Assembly (NCBI GenBank): GCA_946566685.1
Contig: CAMNXA010000014.1
Span: 1-64,000 of the forward strand
Length of the DNA stretch: 64,000 nt
Source: an uncultured Lachnospiraceae bacterium
GTDB taxonomy: Bacteria > Bacillota > Clostridia > Lachnospirales > Lachnospiraceae
Direction of reading: 5' to 3'
In this document: positions 11,032 through 21,068 of the stretch, in pieces
Numbering within the stretch: the stretch's first letter is position 1
How the letters are laid out: each line of letters opens with the position of its first letter
Translations under genes and position numbers: made by a program
Notes under the pieces: model-generated
Database searches by the model: none
What the model saw: only the letters and a program-made list of their open reading frames with translations
What the model was told of the DNA's origin: nothing

Positions 11032-12132
11032 CTATTTTACCCCCACGTTCATTATGATTTCCTGCGCAATCTGTTCAAGCGGCACTGTCTGATTCGCCAA
11101 TCCTGCCTGCACGGCGCTCTTTGGCATCCCGTATACCGCACATGTGCTTGCCTCCTGAACAATGACATGCGTTTTCTTCTTTGCCTTCAGATTCTGGATT
11201 CCCTGTGTACCGTCAGCTCCCATACCTGTCATAACCACACAGACGATCTGGTCGTACTTGCTGTCTGATAAGGATTCATACATATAATTCGCGCAGGGCT
11301 TTACACCTTCCCTGGACGGCTCATTCGAGTAATGAATCGCATACTTGCCGCTCATTGTCAGGACATTCAGATGTTTACCGCCCATAGCAATATATACCGT
11401 CCCCGCTTCCAGCACATCTCCCTCAGCTGCCTCCTTGACCTTCAACTCGCTTAAAGAATCCAGCCTCTCAGCCAGGGATGCCGTAAAACCGGCAGGCATA
11501 TGCTGTACCACTACGACAGGCGCTTTCAGGTTCTTCGGAAGTCTGGGAATTACTGCCTGCAAGGCTTTGGGGCCTCCGGTGGAACTTGCAATGGCGACAA
11601 TCTTATTACCACTCACGGAAGCGGTATGTTTGCTCACAAGAGACACCATTTTTTTCGTGTTCCTGATCTCGTCCACGCTAAATGCCTTGCTGACTGTTGG
11701 TGTCCGTGATTCCACCACCACTGCCAGGACTTTTAAGAGTCTCTCCTTAAACTCCCCGTTGCGGCAGTCCATCGCATTATTAGGCTTATGGACAAAATCC
11801 AGTGCTCCCAATTCCAGGGCATCCAGAGTTGTCTTAGCCCCCTCCTTGGTATCAGTACTCGCCATCATGACTTTCACTGAAATCTTGCGTTTCTGCAATT
11901 CCTTTAACAGTTCCAGACCATTCATCTGCGGCATATTGACATCCAGCACCATCGCATCATATGTCTTTCTGCCAAGCAGATCCAGCGCCTCCAAACCATT
12001 TGCTGCCCGATCTTCTACATGGAATCGTTCATCGCTGTTAATTATATCACAAAGCACCCTTCTCATGAGTGCAGAGTCGTCAACTAATAATATGTTTTTC
12101 ATATTTTCAACCTTGCCTCCATCTGTCCTCAA
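11032..12132 (-). CDS. cheB: protein-glutamate methylesterase CheB (REC plus methylesterase)
   Basis: REC domain LLVDDSALMRRVLCDI...; GGPKALQAVIPRLP, VVQHMPAGFTASLAERLD; start region overlaps the upstream PilZ gene. Confidence 0.96.
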   Translation of the reverse strand: MRTDGGKVENMKNILLVDDSALMRRVLCDIINSDERFHVEDRAANGLEALDLLGRKTYDAMVLDVNMPQMNGLELLKELQKRKISVKVMMASTDTKEGAKTTLDALELGALDFVHKPNNAMDCRNGEFKERLLKVLAVVVESRTPTVSKAFSVDEIRNTKKMVSLVSKHTASVSGNKIVAIASSTGGPKALQAVIPRLPKNLKAPVVVVQHMPAGFTASLAERLDSLSELKVKEAAEGDVLEAGTVYIAMGGKHLNVLTMSGKYAIHYSNEPSREGVKPCANYMYESLSDSKYDQIVCVVMTGMGADGTQGIQNLKAKKKTHVIVQEASTCAVYGMPKSAVQAGLANQTVPLEQIAQEIIMNVGVK

Positions 12133-12878
12133 CCGATATATCCATAGTCACCCTTCTGATTCTTGAGGGTCTTGCGTTCTTCATCAAATATGTATTTGAT
12201 AATCTCTTCTCTCTCTTCGGCATCCACATTAACATACTGTACGCGGTGTTCAAACACGCCCTTACGGTTCTCCAGTTCCCTGACATCCAGCACCTTGCCC
12301 ACCAGATTGAACTCTTTGATCCTGCCATCCACCATCAGATGATATTTACAGAGGATCAGGCTGTGCACATCATAGGAATAATTGGCCACGAACCGCAGCC
12401 CGCCGCCGCTGATATCCACGATGACACTGCTCTTTAAGGGAAGTTCAGGCATCATCTCCTCTTCCTCCCTGTCAACAAGGGATATCTCTTCTTCCTCAAG
12501 CTGCCTGGAATTCATCTCCAGTGCACAGCTGAACCGATAGTACTCTCTGCGCTGGTATTTGCGGAGATTACTCGTTAAATCCATCACCAGCACATACATG
12601 TTATTGTTCTTATAACGGTCAACCACCCTGGCGTAGCACTGATAGAGAACATTATCGCCGTAAAAATACAGATCGTACTCTCCGTCTACAGGCAGCAAGA
12701 TCAGCTTACTCTTCTCCATCGGCATCGCAATCTCAATCCGGTCTTCGGACAAAATATCCAATACCTGGCTCTGATGGCTCTTCTTTCCCTCACTGTTTTT
12801 TGCTTTGGGTGATCTCTCGATTGCCTGCAGATCCACCCGCCGTCCAGGAACTATATACTTGGATAAAAGATTCGCCAT
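12129..12878 (-). CDS. PilZ-domain flagellar brake protein (YcgR-like)
   Basis: RREYYRFSCALEM...SSVIVDISGGGLRFVANYSYD: PilZ RxxxR and (D)xSxxG motifs. Confidence 0.9.
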   Translation of the reverse strand: MANLLSKYIVPGRRVDLQAIERSPKAKNSEGKKSHQSQVLDILSEDRIEIAMPMEKSKLILLPVDGEYDLYFYGDNVLYQCYARVVDRYKNNNMYVLVMDLTSNLRKYQRREYYRFSCALEMNSRQLEEEEISLVDREEEEMMPELPLKSSVIVDISGGGLRFVANYSYDVHSLILCKYHLMVDGRIKEFNLVGKVLDVRELENRKGVFEHRVQYVNVDAEEREEIIKYIFDEERKTLKNQKGDYGYIG

Positions 12879-12926
12879 AATGACATCCTCCTATTTCTCT
12901 TTCAGGTTAAGTGTTTACTTTGATTG

Positions 12927-13802
12927 TCATCTTCTGGATACAATATGTGAAAAAAAAGCCGCCATGCCACGTTTCGTCAGATTTTTGTTCAGTTCCTTAT
13001 TCATCAATTTCGCCGCGATCACCTCATAGGCAACAGCCGATCTGGCATGCGGATTGTCCAGAGATACCGGCGCCTGCTGCATGACTGCCCTGGTCAGCTG
13101 GCTGTCCTGGGGAATCATCCCCAGATAAGAGATCGGCATCTTTAAATACCGCTCCACCACCGCTTCCAGTTTCGCATAAAGAGCCTCCGCCTCCGCCTCA
13201 TTGGCGACCTTATTCGCAAGTACTTTAATCTGTGTTGTGTCACGTAAATAGCGCGGATGCCTGTTTAAAGCCTTTAAGAGCGAGTAGGAATCCGTAATCG
13301 AAGTGGGTTCCGGTGTCGTCACAAGCAGGATCTCCCCGCTGGCCACCAGAAACTCAAGCACTGCATCGGATATGCCTGCTCCCGTATCCACGATGATCGT
13401 ATCCGCCATCTCATCCAGTTCTGTCAGATTCTGAATGATGTAATTCAAATAATCTTTATCTAAATTGGACATCCCTGCAATCCCGGATCCGCCGGAAATA
13501 AATCCCACATCCATCGGTCCCCAGGTGATGATATCCTTAATACTCTTGCCCTGATAAATTAAATCACACAAGTTATGCTTGGGAACTGCCCCGAACATAA
13601 TCTCTATATTTGCCAATCCAAAATCCGCATCCAGGATGATGACCTTCTGGCCCATCTTACGGAACTGTATCGCCAGGTTGATGGCTGTATTGGATTTACC
13701 CACGCCCCCCTTACCGCTGGTGACAGTGATGACTCGTGCCAGGGATCTGCGAGGCTGTATATTTGCCTTGATTATATTCCTTAACTGTTCAGCCTGATCC
13801 AT
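12927..13802 (-). CDS. flhG: MinD/ParA-family flagellar number regulator FlhG
   Basis: RVITVTSGKGGVGKSNTAINLAI deviant Walker A; directly downstream of flhF. Confidence 0.93.
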   Translation of the reverse strand: MDQAEQLRNIIKANIQPRRSLARVITVTSGKGGVGKSNTAINLAIQFRKMGQKVIILDADFGLANIEIMFGAVPKHNLCDLIYQGKSIKDIITWGPMDVGFISGGSGIAGMSNLDKDYLNYIIQNLTELDEMADTIIVDTGAGISDAVLEFLVASGEILLVTTPEPTSITDSYSLLKALNRHPRYLRDTTQIKVLANKVANEAEAEALYAKLEAVVERYLKMPISYLGMIPQDSQLTRAVMQQAPVSLDNPHARSAVAYEVIAAKLMNKELNKNLTKRGMAAFFSHIVSRR

Positions 13803-13814
13803 TAGGCTTCCTCC

Positions 13815-15056
13815 TTAGTTCTTACCTCCAAGCAGTCTCTTGACTGTCTTTTGTGGATTAAAATCTTCGATATCGTCCGGCACATTCTGTCCATGCGTCA
13901 CATAAGATAATGACGCGCCCGTATAAAGACGAAGATTCAAGAGATTTCCCAATGTAGTGGTCTCGTCAAGTTTGGTAAAGATCAGCTTATAATCCGCCAT
14001 TTCCTTATAGGAATCCGCAATACTGATCAGATCACGGTACTTGGTCGTTGCACTTAAGACCAGATGTACCTCCTTCTCCACCTTATCATCCACTGAATGG
14101 ATAAAATTACTCATGTTATCCTTTTGCGTTGCATTCTGATGGGAATGTCCCGCTGTGTCAATCAGTATATAGTCATAATCCTTAAAGTCCTCTATTGCCT
14201 TATTGATCTCCTCCACCGTATAGATCACACGGAAAGGCACCTCCAGTATGTTCGCATATGTCCGCAGCTGTTCTGCCGCCGCGATACGATATGTATCCGC
14301 TGTGAGAAGCGCCACCTTTTTCTTTTCATCTACCCGGAATTTGGAAGCGATCTTAGCGATCGTAGTGGTCTTGCCCACGCCTGTGGGACCGATGAAGAAC
14401 ACCATCTTGATACCATTGGCCGCCGGTTCGATGGCGCTTGGTTTGCCAAACTTTAAGATCATCTTCTGATAGGTGTTGGCAAGCGCATAATCGAAGGGGA
14501 TGTTGGGTTTGTTGATCTGCTCGATCTCACTGATGATCTCCTGCGCATACTTCTCATCCACCTCGTTGTCTAACATGGTATCATGCAGAAGATGCATGAA
14601 TTTGTCGGTCTCTGTCTCCTCCTTGCGTTCCTCTGTTTTCCCTGCTTTTTCCTCTTTATCTTCTTCCGGTTTTTGTAATTGCTGTTCCAAAAGCGATTGC
14701 AGACTGTCCAGCTTCTCCTCGATGGCACTGCTTTCCTTTCTGGCCGCAGGTTCCGGCACTGCCGCCTGCACCGGCGCCTGCGCAGGAACCGGAGCCGGAG
14801 CTGGATTCACAGGTTCGGCCGCCTTATTCTGGCTGGAAGCAATCACATTGTTGATGGCGGATACCGCCGCCGTATATTTCTCACTCTCTTCTTCCAGGGC
14901 TACCGTGACCTCCACCATGTGGGGCTTTAAAAATGCCAGGAAACCTTTGCTCTTCACGGTCTTGACGTTCATGACGACTACGCCTTCTCCCAGTTCCTTC
15001 TTCGCATTCTCGATAGCTTCCTTTTCAGTTTTTGCCACAAATTTTTTGATTATCAT
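13815..15056 (-). CDS. flhF: flagellar SRP-like GTPase FlhF
   Basis: FFIGPTGVGKTTTIAKIASKF, DYILIDTAGHSHQN, FTKLDETTTLGNLLNL. Confidence 0.95.
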   Translation of the reverse strand: MIIKKFVAKTEKEAIENAKKELGEGVVVMNVKTVKSKGFLAFLKPHMVEVTVALEEESEKYTAAVSAINNVIASSQNKAAEPVNPAPAPVPAQAPVQAAVPEPAARKESSAIEEKLDSLQSLLEQQLQKPEEDKEEKAGKTEERKEETETDKFMHLLHDTMLDNEVDEKYAQEIISEIEQINKPNIPFDYALANTYQKMILKFGKPSAIEPAANGIKMVFFIGPTGVGKTTTIAKIASKFRVDEKKKVALLTADTYRIAAAEQLRTYANILEVPFRVIYTVEEINKAIEDFKDYDYILIDTAGHSHQNATQKDNMSNFIHSVDDKVEKEVHLVLSATTKYRDLISIADSYKEMADYKLIFTKLDETTTLGNLLNLRLYTGASLSYVTHGQNVPDDIEDFNPQKTVKRLLGGKN

Positions 15057-17098
15057 TATGCTGTCACCATCCCAACGGACTGTAATTCAATGTTGGATTC
15101 CACTTCATTGTATGATACCACCACTAAATCTTTGTAATAATCTTCTGTCAATTTCTTAAAATATGCCCGGACGATCGGTGAAGTGATCACGATCGGGATC
15201 TTGCCCAGATCTTCCAGTTTCTTCGTCTCCACGCCCACAGAATCCATGATATCCCTGGTCTTGGCCGGATCCAGCGTCAGATATGCTCCCTGCTCGGTCT
15301 GCTTCACACTGGCCATGATCTCCTGCTCCAGTTTCGGATCCAATGTCACCACGCTGGTGGTCTCATTGGCCGGGAAGAACTTATTGGAGATCGCACGTTT
15401 CAGACTCTGTCTGACATACTCAGTCAGGATATCCGTATCCCTGGTAGTAGCCGCATAGTCCGCAAGCGTCTCAAATATGGTGAGCAGATCCCTGATGGAG
15501 ATGCCCTCTCCCAGGAGATTCTGCAATACTTTCTGGATCTCACCAAGCCCAAGCAGCTTCGGCACCAGTTCCTCCACCAGCGAAGGATTGGTCTCTCTCA
15601 AGTTGTTGACCAGATTCTGTACATCCTGTCTTGTCAGAAGTTCCGCAATATACTGTCTGATAACTTCCGTCAGGTGCGTTGCAATGATAGAAGGCGGATC
15701 CACTACCGTGTAGCCCATACTCTCCGCACGCTCCCGCTGCCCTTCCGTGATCCAGATAGCCGGCAGATGGAAAGAAGGCTCGAAGGTGGGAATACCCGTA
15801 ATCTCCTCCTCCACATAGCCGGGATTCATGGCCATGTAGTGGTCGAAGAGAATCTCTCCCTCACTGACCTGTACACCCTTTATTTTAATAATATATTGGT
15901 TCGGATTCAACTGTATGTTATCCCGCAGACGAATGATCGGCACAACCGTACCAAGTTCCAGCGCGATCTGCCTTCTGATCATGACCACGCGGTCTAAGAG
16001 GTCACCGCCCTGGTTTACATCTGCCAGCGGAATGATACCATAACCAAACTCCAGCTCGATCGGATCCACCTGCAAAAGGGACGTAACATTCTCCGGCTGT
16101 CTGATCTCCTCCGCGGCCGCTTCCTCCTCATCTGCCTCATGCTCAATCTCCGCTGTCTCAATGGTACCTGCCATGATCCTGCCCACCACGACAAAGACCA
16201 GTCCCAGACCCACAAACACCACCTTATTAAGAGGCGTGACAATCCCCAGGCCGGCAATGACGATACCCACCAGATACAGCACCTTGGGCACACCAAAAAG
16301 CTGCCGGATCAGTACCGTACCGAAGTCCGCCTCCTTGGAGCCTTTTGTTACCAGAATACCAGTCGCCAGGGAGATCAAAAGAGAGGGAATCTGGCTCACC
16401 AGACCATCACCGATGGTCAGGATCACGTACTTATTCATAGCCTCGGCCATCTCCAGATTTTCACGCAGAACGCCCATAGCAAATCCGCCTACAATATTGA
16501 CAAACGTGATGATCAGACCTGCCGTAGCATCTCCCTTAACGTACTTCACGGCACCGTCCATGGAACCGAAGAAGTTGGATTCATCCTGAATCTTTTCACG
16601 GCGTTTCTTGGCTTCTTCATCCGTGATGGCACCCGTATTTAAGTCTGCATCGATGGCCATCTGCTTACCGGGCATGGCATCCAATGTAAATCTGGCCGTA
16701 ACTTCAGCCACACGCTCGGAACCTTTGTTGATGATCATAAACTGCACGATGATCAGAATGATAAACACGATGACACCCACGATCAGGTCGCCGCCGCCCA
16801 CGTACTGACCGAAGGTCTGCACCACGTTACCGGCGTCACCGGTGGTCAGAATCAGTCTGGTAGAAGAAACGTTCAGGGCAATCCTGAAAATGGTTGTAAA
16901 CAGAAGGATTGTCGGATAGAAAGACATGTTCAGGACTTCATTGGCAAACATACAACCGAACATAATCGTAAAAGCAATGGAAATATTACAGGCTAACAAT
17001 ACATCCAAAAGCCCTGATTTGATCGGTACGATCAGCATGATAAACGCGGCGAGCACATATGCGGCAACACCCATATCAGCTGTTTTAAGCTTTCCCAT
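15056..17098 (-). CDS. flhA: flagellar export apparatus protein FlhA
   Basis: 680 aa; multi-TM N-terminus, FHIPEP-region sequence RFTLDAMPGKQMAIDADLNTGAITDEEAKKRR. Confidence 0.97.
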   Translation of the reverse strand: MGKLKTADMGVAAYVLAAFIMLIVPIKSGLLDVLLACNISIAFTIMFGCMFANEVLNMSFYPTILLFTTIFRIALNVSSTRLILTTGDAGNVVQTFGQYVGGGDLIVGVIVFIILIIVQFMIINKGSERVAEVTARFTLDAMPGKQMAIDADLNTGAITDEEAKKRREKIQDESNFFGSMDGAVKYVKGDATAGLIITFVNIVGGFAMGVLRENLEMAEAMNKYVILTIGDGLVSQIPSLLISLATGILVTKGSKEADFGTVLIRQLFGVPKVLYLVGIVIAGLGIVTPLNKVVFVGLGLVFVVVGRIMAGTIETAEIEHEADEEEAAAEEIRQPENVTSLLQVDPIELEFGYGIIPLADVNQGGDLLDRVVMIRRQIALELGTVVPIIRLRDNIQLNPNQYIIKIKGVQVSEGEILFDHYMAMNPGYVEEEITGIPTFEPSFHLPAIWITEGQRERAESMGYTVVDPPSIIATHLTEVIRQYIAELLTRQDVQNLVNNLRETNPSLVEELVPKLLGLGEIQKVLQNLLGEGISIRDLLTIFETLADYAATTRDTDILTEYVRQSLKRAISNKFFPANETTSVVTLDPKLEQEIMASVKQTEQGAYLTLDPAKTRDIMDSVGVETKKLEDLGKIPIVITSPIVRAYFKKLTEDYYKDLVVVSYNEVESNIELQSVGMVTA

Positions 17099-17175
17099 TC
17101 CGGTTCTCCTCCTTTCCTCAAAATATAGTTATCAGCTTTCCTCATCGGAAGAATGCTGCCTTGCAGACACTCTCC

Positions 17176-18300
17176 TCACACTCGTCCCTGTAAATGATAT
17201 ACGAAGGCGAGCACTTCTGCAACCGCCTGATAAAGTTCCGGCGGCACCACATTCCCCACATCCACATTGGCATACAGCATACGGGCCAGGGGTTTGTTCT
17301 CCACAATCTCTATATGATGTTCCCTGGCTGTCTCTCTGATCTTCTGTGCCAGGTAATCCGCACCTTTGGCCACCACATAGGGGGCATCATAAAGTTCCGG
17401 ATCGTACTTGATCGCTACCGCATAATGTGTCGGGTTCGTGATGACCACATCTGCTTCCGGCAGTTTCTGCATCATACGGCGTCTGGAAGCCTCCTGCATC
17501 CTCTGACGCTGCTTGCCCTTGATCTGCGGATCACCTTCCTGGTTCTTATATTCATCCTTCACTTCCTGTTTGGTCATCTTCATGTCTTTCTTGAACTTGA
17601 TCTTCTGATAAGCAAAGTCAAGAGCCGCGATGAGCATATAAAACAGGGCAATGCGGATTCCCAGGTTTATCACCAGCACACCCACCTGCATAATCCCCTG
17701 ATTTAAAGAAAGGGAATAAAACTGATAGAGCGGCGGCATATTCTTCTTGAGATAGGAATATACCACATAACCGATCAATGTGAGTTTCAGGACGGATTTC
17801 ACCAGTTCCACCAGGGAATTCGGGGAAAATATCCGCTTAAACCCGCTGACCGGGTTGATCTTGTTAAATTTCGGTTTCAGCGGCTTGGTCGTGATCTTCC
17901 ACTTTACCTGCAAGATATTCGTGACCATCGCCACCACAAATCCCACGATCAAAAAGGGCGCGATACACAGCAGTATCCGGCTCATGGACTGGACAAACAG
18001 ATAATTGAAGGTCTGATCCTGCACATACCCGTCATACATCTTGACATAAGCAGGAATCTGGGAATAAATATCATAGATATTTCCCACGAAATAAGTACCC
18101 ATCCGTTCCAGCCAGAAGTTGATCATGATAAAGGCAAACAGCATCTCAAAGGCGCTGGTCACCTCTTTGCTCTTTGCAACCTGCCCCTCAGCACGGGCAT
18201 CCGACAACTTCTTGGATGTAGGTTCTTCCGTTTTTTCCCCGCCGGGACCGTCCTTGGCGAAGAACTGGAGATCATATGTCAGGAGTAATTCCAATTCCAC
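17176..18300 (-). CDS. flhB: flagellar export protein FlhB
   Basis: GEKTEEPTSKKLSDARAEGQVAKSKEV; autocleavage motif ITNPTHYAVAIKYDP. Confidence 0.97.
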   Translation of the reverse strand: MELELLLTYDLQFFAKDGPGGEKTEEPTSKKLSDARAEGQVAKSKEVTSAFEMLFAFIMINFWLERMGTYFVGNIYDIYSQIPAYVKMYDGYVQDQTFNYLFVQSMSRILLCIAPFLIVGFVVAMVTNILQVKWKITTKPLKPKFNKINPVSGFKRIFSPNSLVELVKSVLKLTLIGYVVYSYLKKNMPPLYQFYSLSLNQGIMQVGVLVINLGIRIALFYMLIAALDFAYQKIKFKKDMKMTKQEVKDEYKNQEGDPQIKGKQRQRMQEASRRRMMQKLPEADVVITNPTHYAVAIKYDPELYDAPYVVAKGADYLAQKIRETAREHHIEIVENKPLARMLYANVDVGNVVPPELYQAVAEVLAFVYHLQGRV

Positions 18301-18331
18301 CGACCTGCCCTTTCCTGTCCGGAAGGCATTC

Positions 18332-19111
18332 TCAGATCATGCCCTCCACAAAAGATACGATCATTCTCTTCATCTGCGCAAACACATGATCCGCCGCCAA
18401 TGGCAGGATCCGGATCGTCAGAAAGAGAATGCCAAGCCCTACCAGGACTTTTAACTGCATACCCACCGCAAACATATTTAATTGCGGAGATACCTTGGCC
18501 AGAACACCCAGCACACAGTTTAGAAGGATCATGGTACAGAAGATCGGAAGGATGATCCTGAATCCTATGGTGATATAATCACTCAGGAACATGATCACGG
18601 AATCAAGCAGCGCTTCCGTCTTAAAGACCGCACCATTTATCGGTATTAAAGTAAAGGTATCCACCAGCGCCTGTAAAAGATACTGGTACATGCCTGTAAT
18701 GATCAAAAACAGCGTAAACAGATACTGGTAAAACACCCCTGTAAAAGTCGCCTGCTCCCTGGTTGTCGGATCCATCAAAGACACCATCGAAAGGCCGACC
18801 TCCATATCTGCGATGCTTCCCGCAAAGGATGTCACCGTTGTACAGATCTGTGCACCCCAGCCGATCAGGAATCCCGTCAACACCTCTTTCATGACGATCA
18901 CCGCATAACCAAGCAAGGTATCATAGACCACGTCAACCCGATCTACCGCATGGAAGATCAGATATGCCAGGAAAATACTGAAGCCTATCTTCACCCGCCT
19001 GGGCACATTGGACATGCCAAAAAACGGTGCAATATACACAAAAGATGTGATCCGCACCAGAATCAGCAGGAAATATTCCAAATCTGCATACGTAAAGGTA
19101 AGATTTATCAT
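18332..19111 (-). CDS. fliR: flagellar export protein FliR
   Basis: multi-TM; FSIFLAYLIFHAVD, GFLIGWGAQICTTVTSFAGSIADMEVGLSM; position between fliQ and flhB. Confidence 0.95.
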   Translation of the reverse strand: MINLTFTYADLEYFLLILVRITSFVYIAPFFGMSNVPRRVKIGFSIFLAYLIFHAVDRVDVVYDTLLGYAVIVMKEVLTGFLIGWGAQICTTVTSFAGSIADMEVGLSMVSLMDPTTREQATFTGVFYQYLFTLFLIITGMYQYLLQALVDTFTLIPINGAVFKTEALLDSVIMFLSDYITIGFRIILPIFCTMILLNCVLGVLAKVSPQLNMFAVGMQLKVLVGLGILFLTIRILPLAADHVFAQMKRMIVSFVEGMI

Positions 19112-19123
19112 GCGCTCCCACTT

Positions 19124-19393
19124 CTATCTGATGTAAGCATTAAAATTAGTCCACAGACGCGTCATATACTCCACCATATTATTCATGATCCAATGTCCCA
19201 TCACAATAAGCGCCAGAAAAATCGCCAGTATCTTGGGCACAAAGGTGAGCGTCTGCTCCTGGATGGACGTCACTGTCTGGAAAATACTCACGATAAGTCC
19301 CACTACCAGAGACACCAGAAGCAATGGCGCCGCGCACTTGATGATGGTAAAAAGCGCGTCCTCCGCGATAGCGGTGACATCATTTATCGTCAT
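19124..19393 (-). CDS. fliQ: flagellar export protein FliQ
   Basis: 89 aa two-TM; LLVSLVVGLIVSIFQTVTSIQEQTLTFVPKI. Confidence 0.96.
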   Translation of the reverse strand: MTINDVTAIAEDALFTIIKCAAPLLLVSLVVGLIVSIFQTVTSIQEQTLTFVPKILAIFLALIVMGHWIMNNMVEYMTRLWTNFNAYIR

Positions 19394-19422
19394 GTACTCA
19401 CATCCTTTCCTCTACCGGCTGG

Positions 19423-20304
19423 TCACTGATAAAAACTTTCCACCACGCCCTTGATCACCAGATACCATCCGTCAGCCAGCACAAACAGAAGTATCTTAAA
19501 CGGCATGGAGATCGTAGTCGGCGGCAGCATCATCATACCCATACTCATCAGCGTAGATGCTACGACCATATCGATCACGATAAACGGAATATATATCAGA
19601 AAACCTATGATAAATGCCGTGCGCAGTTCATTGATGATAAAACTCGGCACCAACACACTCATAGGGATACTTGCCAGTTCCCCGTCCCACTCAGTACGGC
19701 TGATATCCATAAAGAAAGACACATCCTTTTTCAGCGTCTGGCCATACATAAACTGTCTGATCGGCTCCACCGCCGCTGTGATAGCTTCCTCCGTCTCCAG
19801 TTCACCCGCCTCGTAGGGCACCACAGCCTCCGTATAGACCTGGGCCAGCGTAGGCTGCATGATGAAAAACGTCAAAAAAAGCGCAATGCCGATCAACACC
19901 GTATTGGGCGGTGCCGTCTGCGTATTGAGCGCCTGTCTCGTAAAATGCAGGACAATGATCACCCTGGTAAACGAGGTTAACATAATAATCAATGACGGTG
20001 CAATAGCAATCAGGGTAAGGATCACCAGAATACGCAAAGCGCCATTCACACTGCCATTACCATTGTTGTATGTAACCGTCACCGTATTGGCTATATTTAG
20101 TTCTGCAAGATCATCGGCATTATCCGAATCCCCCGGCGGATCAATATTCGTCCGTTCCGTACTGGTACCAGTGAGATTGGAGTCCCGATAGGGAGTGTCA
20201 TTTACTGCATAGGCCGTAGCCTTCTGACTAAGACACAATATGCCTGCCACCACTAGCAGGCATATTAATTTTGCCAAATGATATCCGGAAAAATATCTCT
20301 TCAT
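19423..20304 (-). CDS. fliP: flagellar export protein FliP
   Basis: LIAIAPSLIIMLTSFTRVIIVLHFTRQALNTQTAPPNTVLIGIALFLTFFIMQP; VLVPSFIINELRTAFIIGFLIYIPFIVIDMVVASTLMSMGMMMLPP. Confidence 0.97.
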   Translation of the reverse strand: MKRYFSGYHLAKLICLLVVAGILCLSQKATAYAVNDTPYRDSNLTGTSTERTNIDPPGDSDNADDLAELNIANTVTVTYNNGNGSVNGALRILVILTLIAIAPSLIIMLTSFTRVIIVLHFTRQALNTQTAPPNTVLIGIALFLTFFIMQPTLAQVYTEAVVPYEAGELETEEAITAAVEPIRQFMYGQTLKKDVSFFMDISRTEWDGELASIPMSVLVPSFIINELRTAFIIGFLIYIPFIVIDMVVASTLMSMGMMMLPPTTISMPFKILLFVLADGWYLVIKGVVESFYQ

Positions 20305-20693
20305 TCGTCTCGCCCGTCTTCTTTTTCCAGAAATTTTTCTCTTTGTATTTTGGCCAATACGTCCTTAAAACCGGACAGGCCGCCAGAGTTTCCTTCTACA
20401 AGGCATAAATCCCCCTTCGGAATCTCTGCTAACATTGTAACACTATCTTTGCAAACTGCAACTGCCAAATATTTCTGACCGATTCTTATAATCTGCACAT
20501 ATTTGTTGTTGGACATACGAAGCGTCTCAACAACCTCCATATTCGTATTAGAAGACGCACTCTTCTGATAGCCGCCAATCCATCTGGTGACAAAATAAGT
20601 GATTCCCAATACAAATACGAAAAGAATCAATATCGTCATAAACTGTACATAGGAGTCAGTTCTACCCGATACCGCAAGAATCATATTATCCAA
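20301..20693 (-). CDS. fliO: flagellar biosynthetic protein FliO/FliZ
   Basis: 130 aa, single TM plus YVQIIRIGQKYLAVAVCKDSVTMLAEI; upstream of fliP. Confidence 0.88.
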   Translation of the reverse strand: MDNMILAVSGRTDSYVQFMTILILFVFVLGITYFVTRWIGGYQKSASSNTNMEVVETLRMSNNKYVQIIRIGQKYLAVAVCKDSVTMLAEIPKGDLCLVEGNSGGLSGFKDVLAKIQREKFLEKEDGRDE

Positions 20694-21048
20694 CGACCTT
20701 CTTCACAGCCTCAAGCACACGGTCAGCCTGGAAAGGTTTTACGATAAAATCCTTTGCACCGGACTGAATAGACTCGATAACCATTGCCTGCTGTCCCATA
20801 GCAGAGCACATGATAACCATCGCCCCCGGATCTCCCTCTTTGATCTTCTTAAGTGCCTGAATACCATCCATTTCAGGCATGGTAATATCCATCAATACAA
20901 GATCGGGTTTCAGCTCATTGTACTTTTCAACTGCCTTTGCGCCGTTCTCAGCCTCTCCTGCCACGTTGTAACCATTTTTGGTCAGAATGTCCTTAATCAT
21001 CATTCGCATAAACGCTGCATCGTCACATACTAAAATATTCTTTGCCAT
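20686..21048 (-). CDS. cheY: chemotaxis response regulator CheY
   Basis: single REC domain NILVCDDAAFMRMMIKDILTKNGYNVAGEAENG...LVLMDITMPEMDG...VKPF. Confidence 0.95.
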   Translation of the reverse strand: MAKNILVCDDAAFMRMMIKDILTKNGYNVAGEAENGAKAVEKYNELKPDLVLMDITMPEMDGIQALKKIKEGDPGAMVIMCSAMGQQAMVIESIQSGAKDFIVKPFQADRVLEAVKKVVG

Positions 21049-21068
21049 CTTTCTTCTCCTATTACATT

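Noticed and set aside
14500-15159. 219-aa plus-strand ORF antisense to flhF
   Set aside because: Ser/Ala-rich shadow ORF of the FlhF linker.
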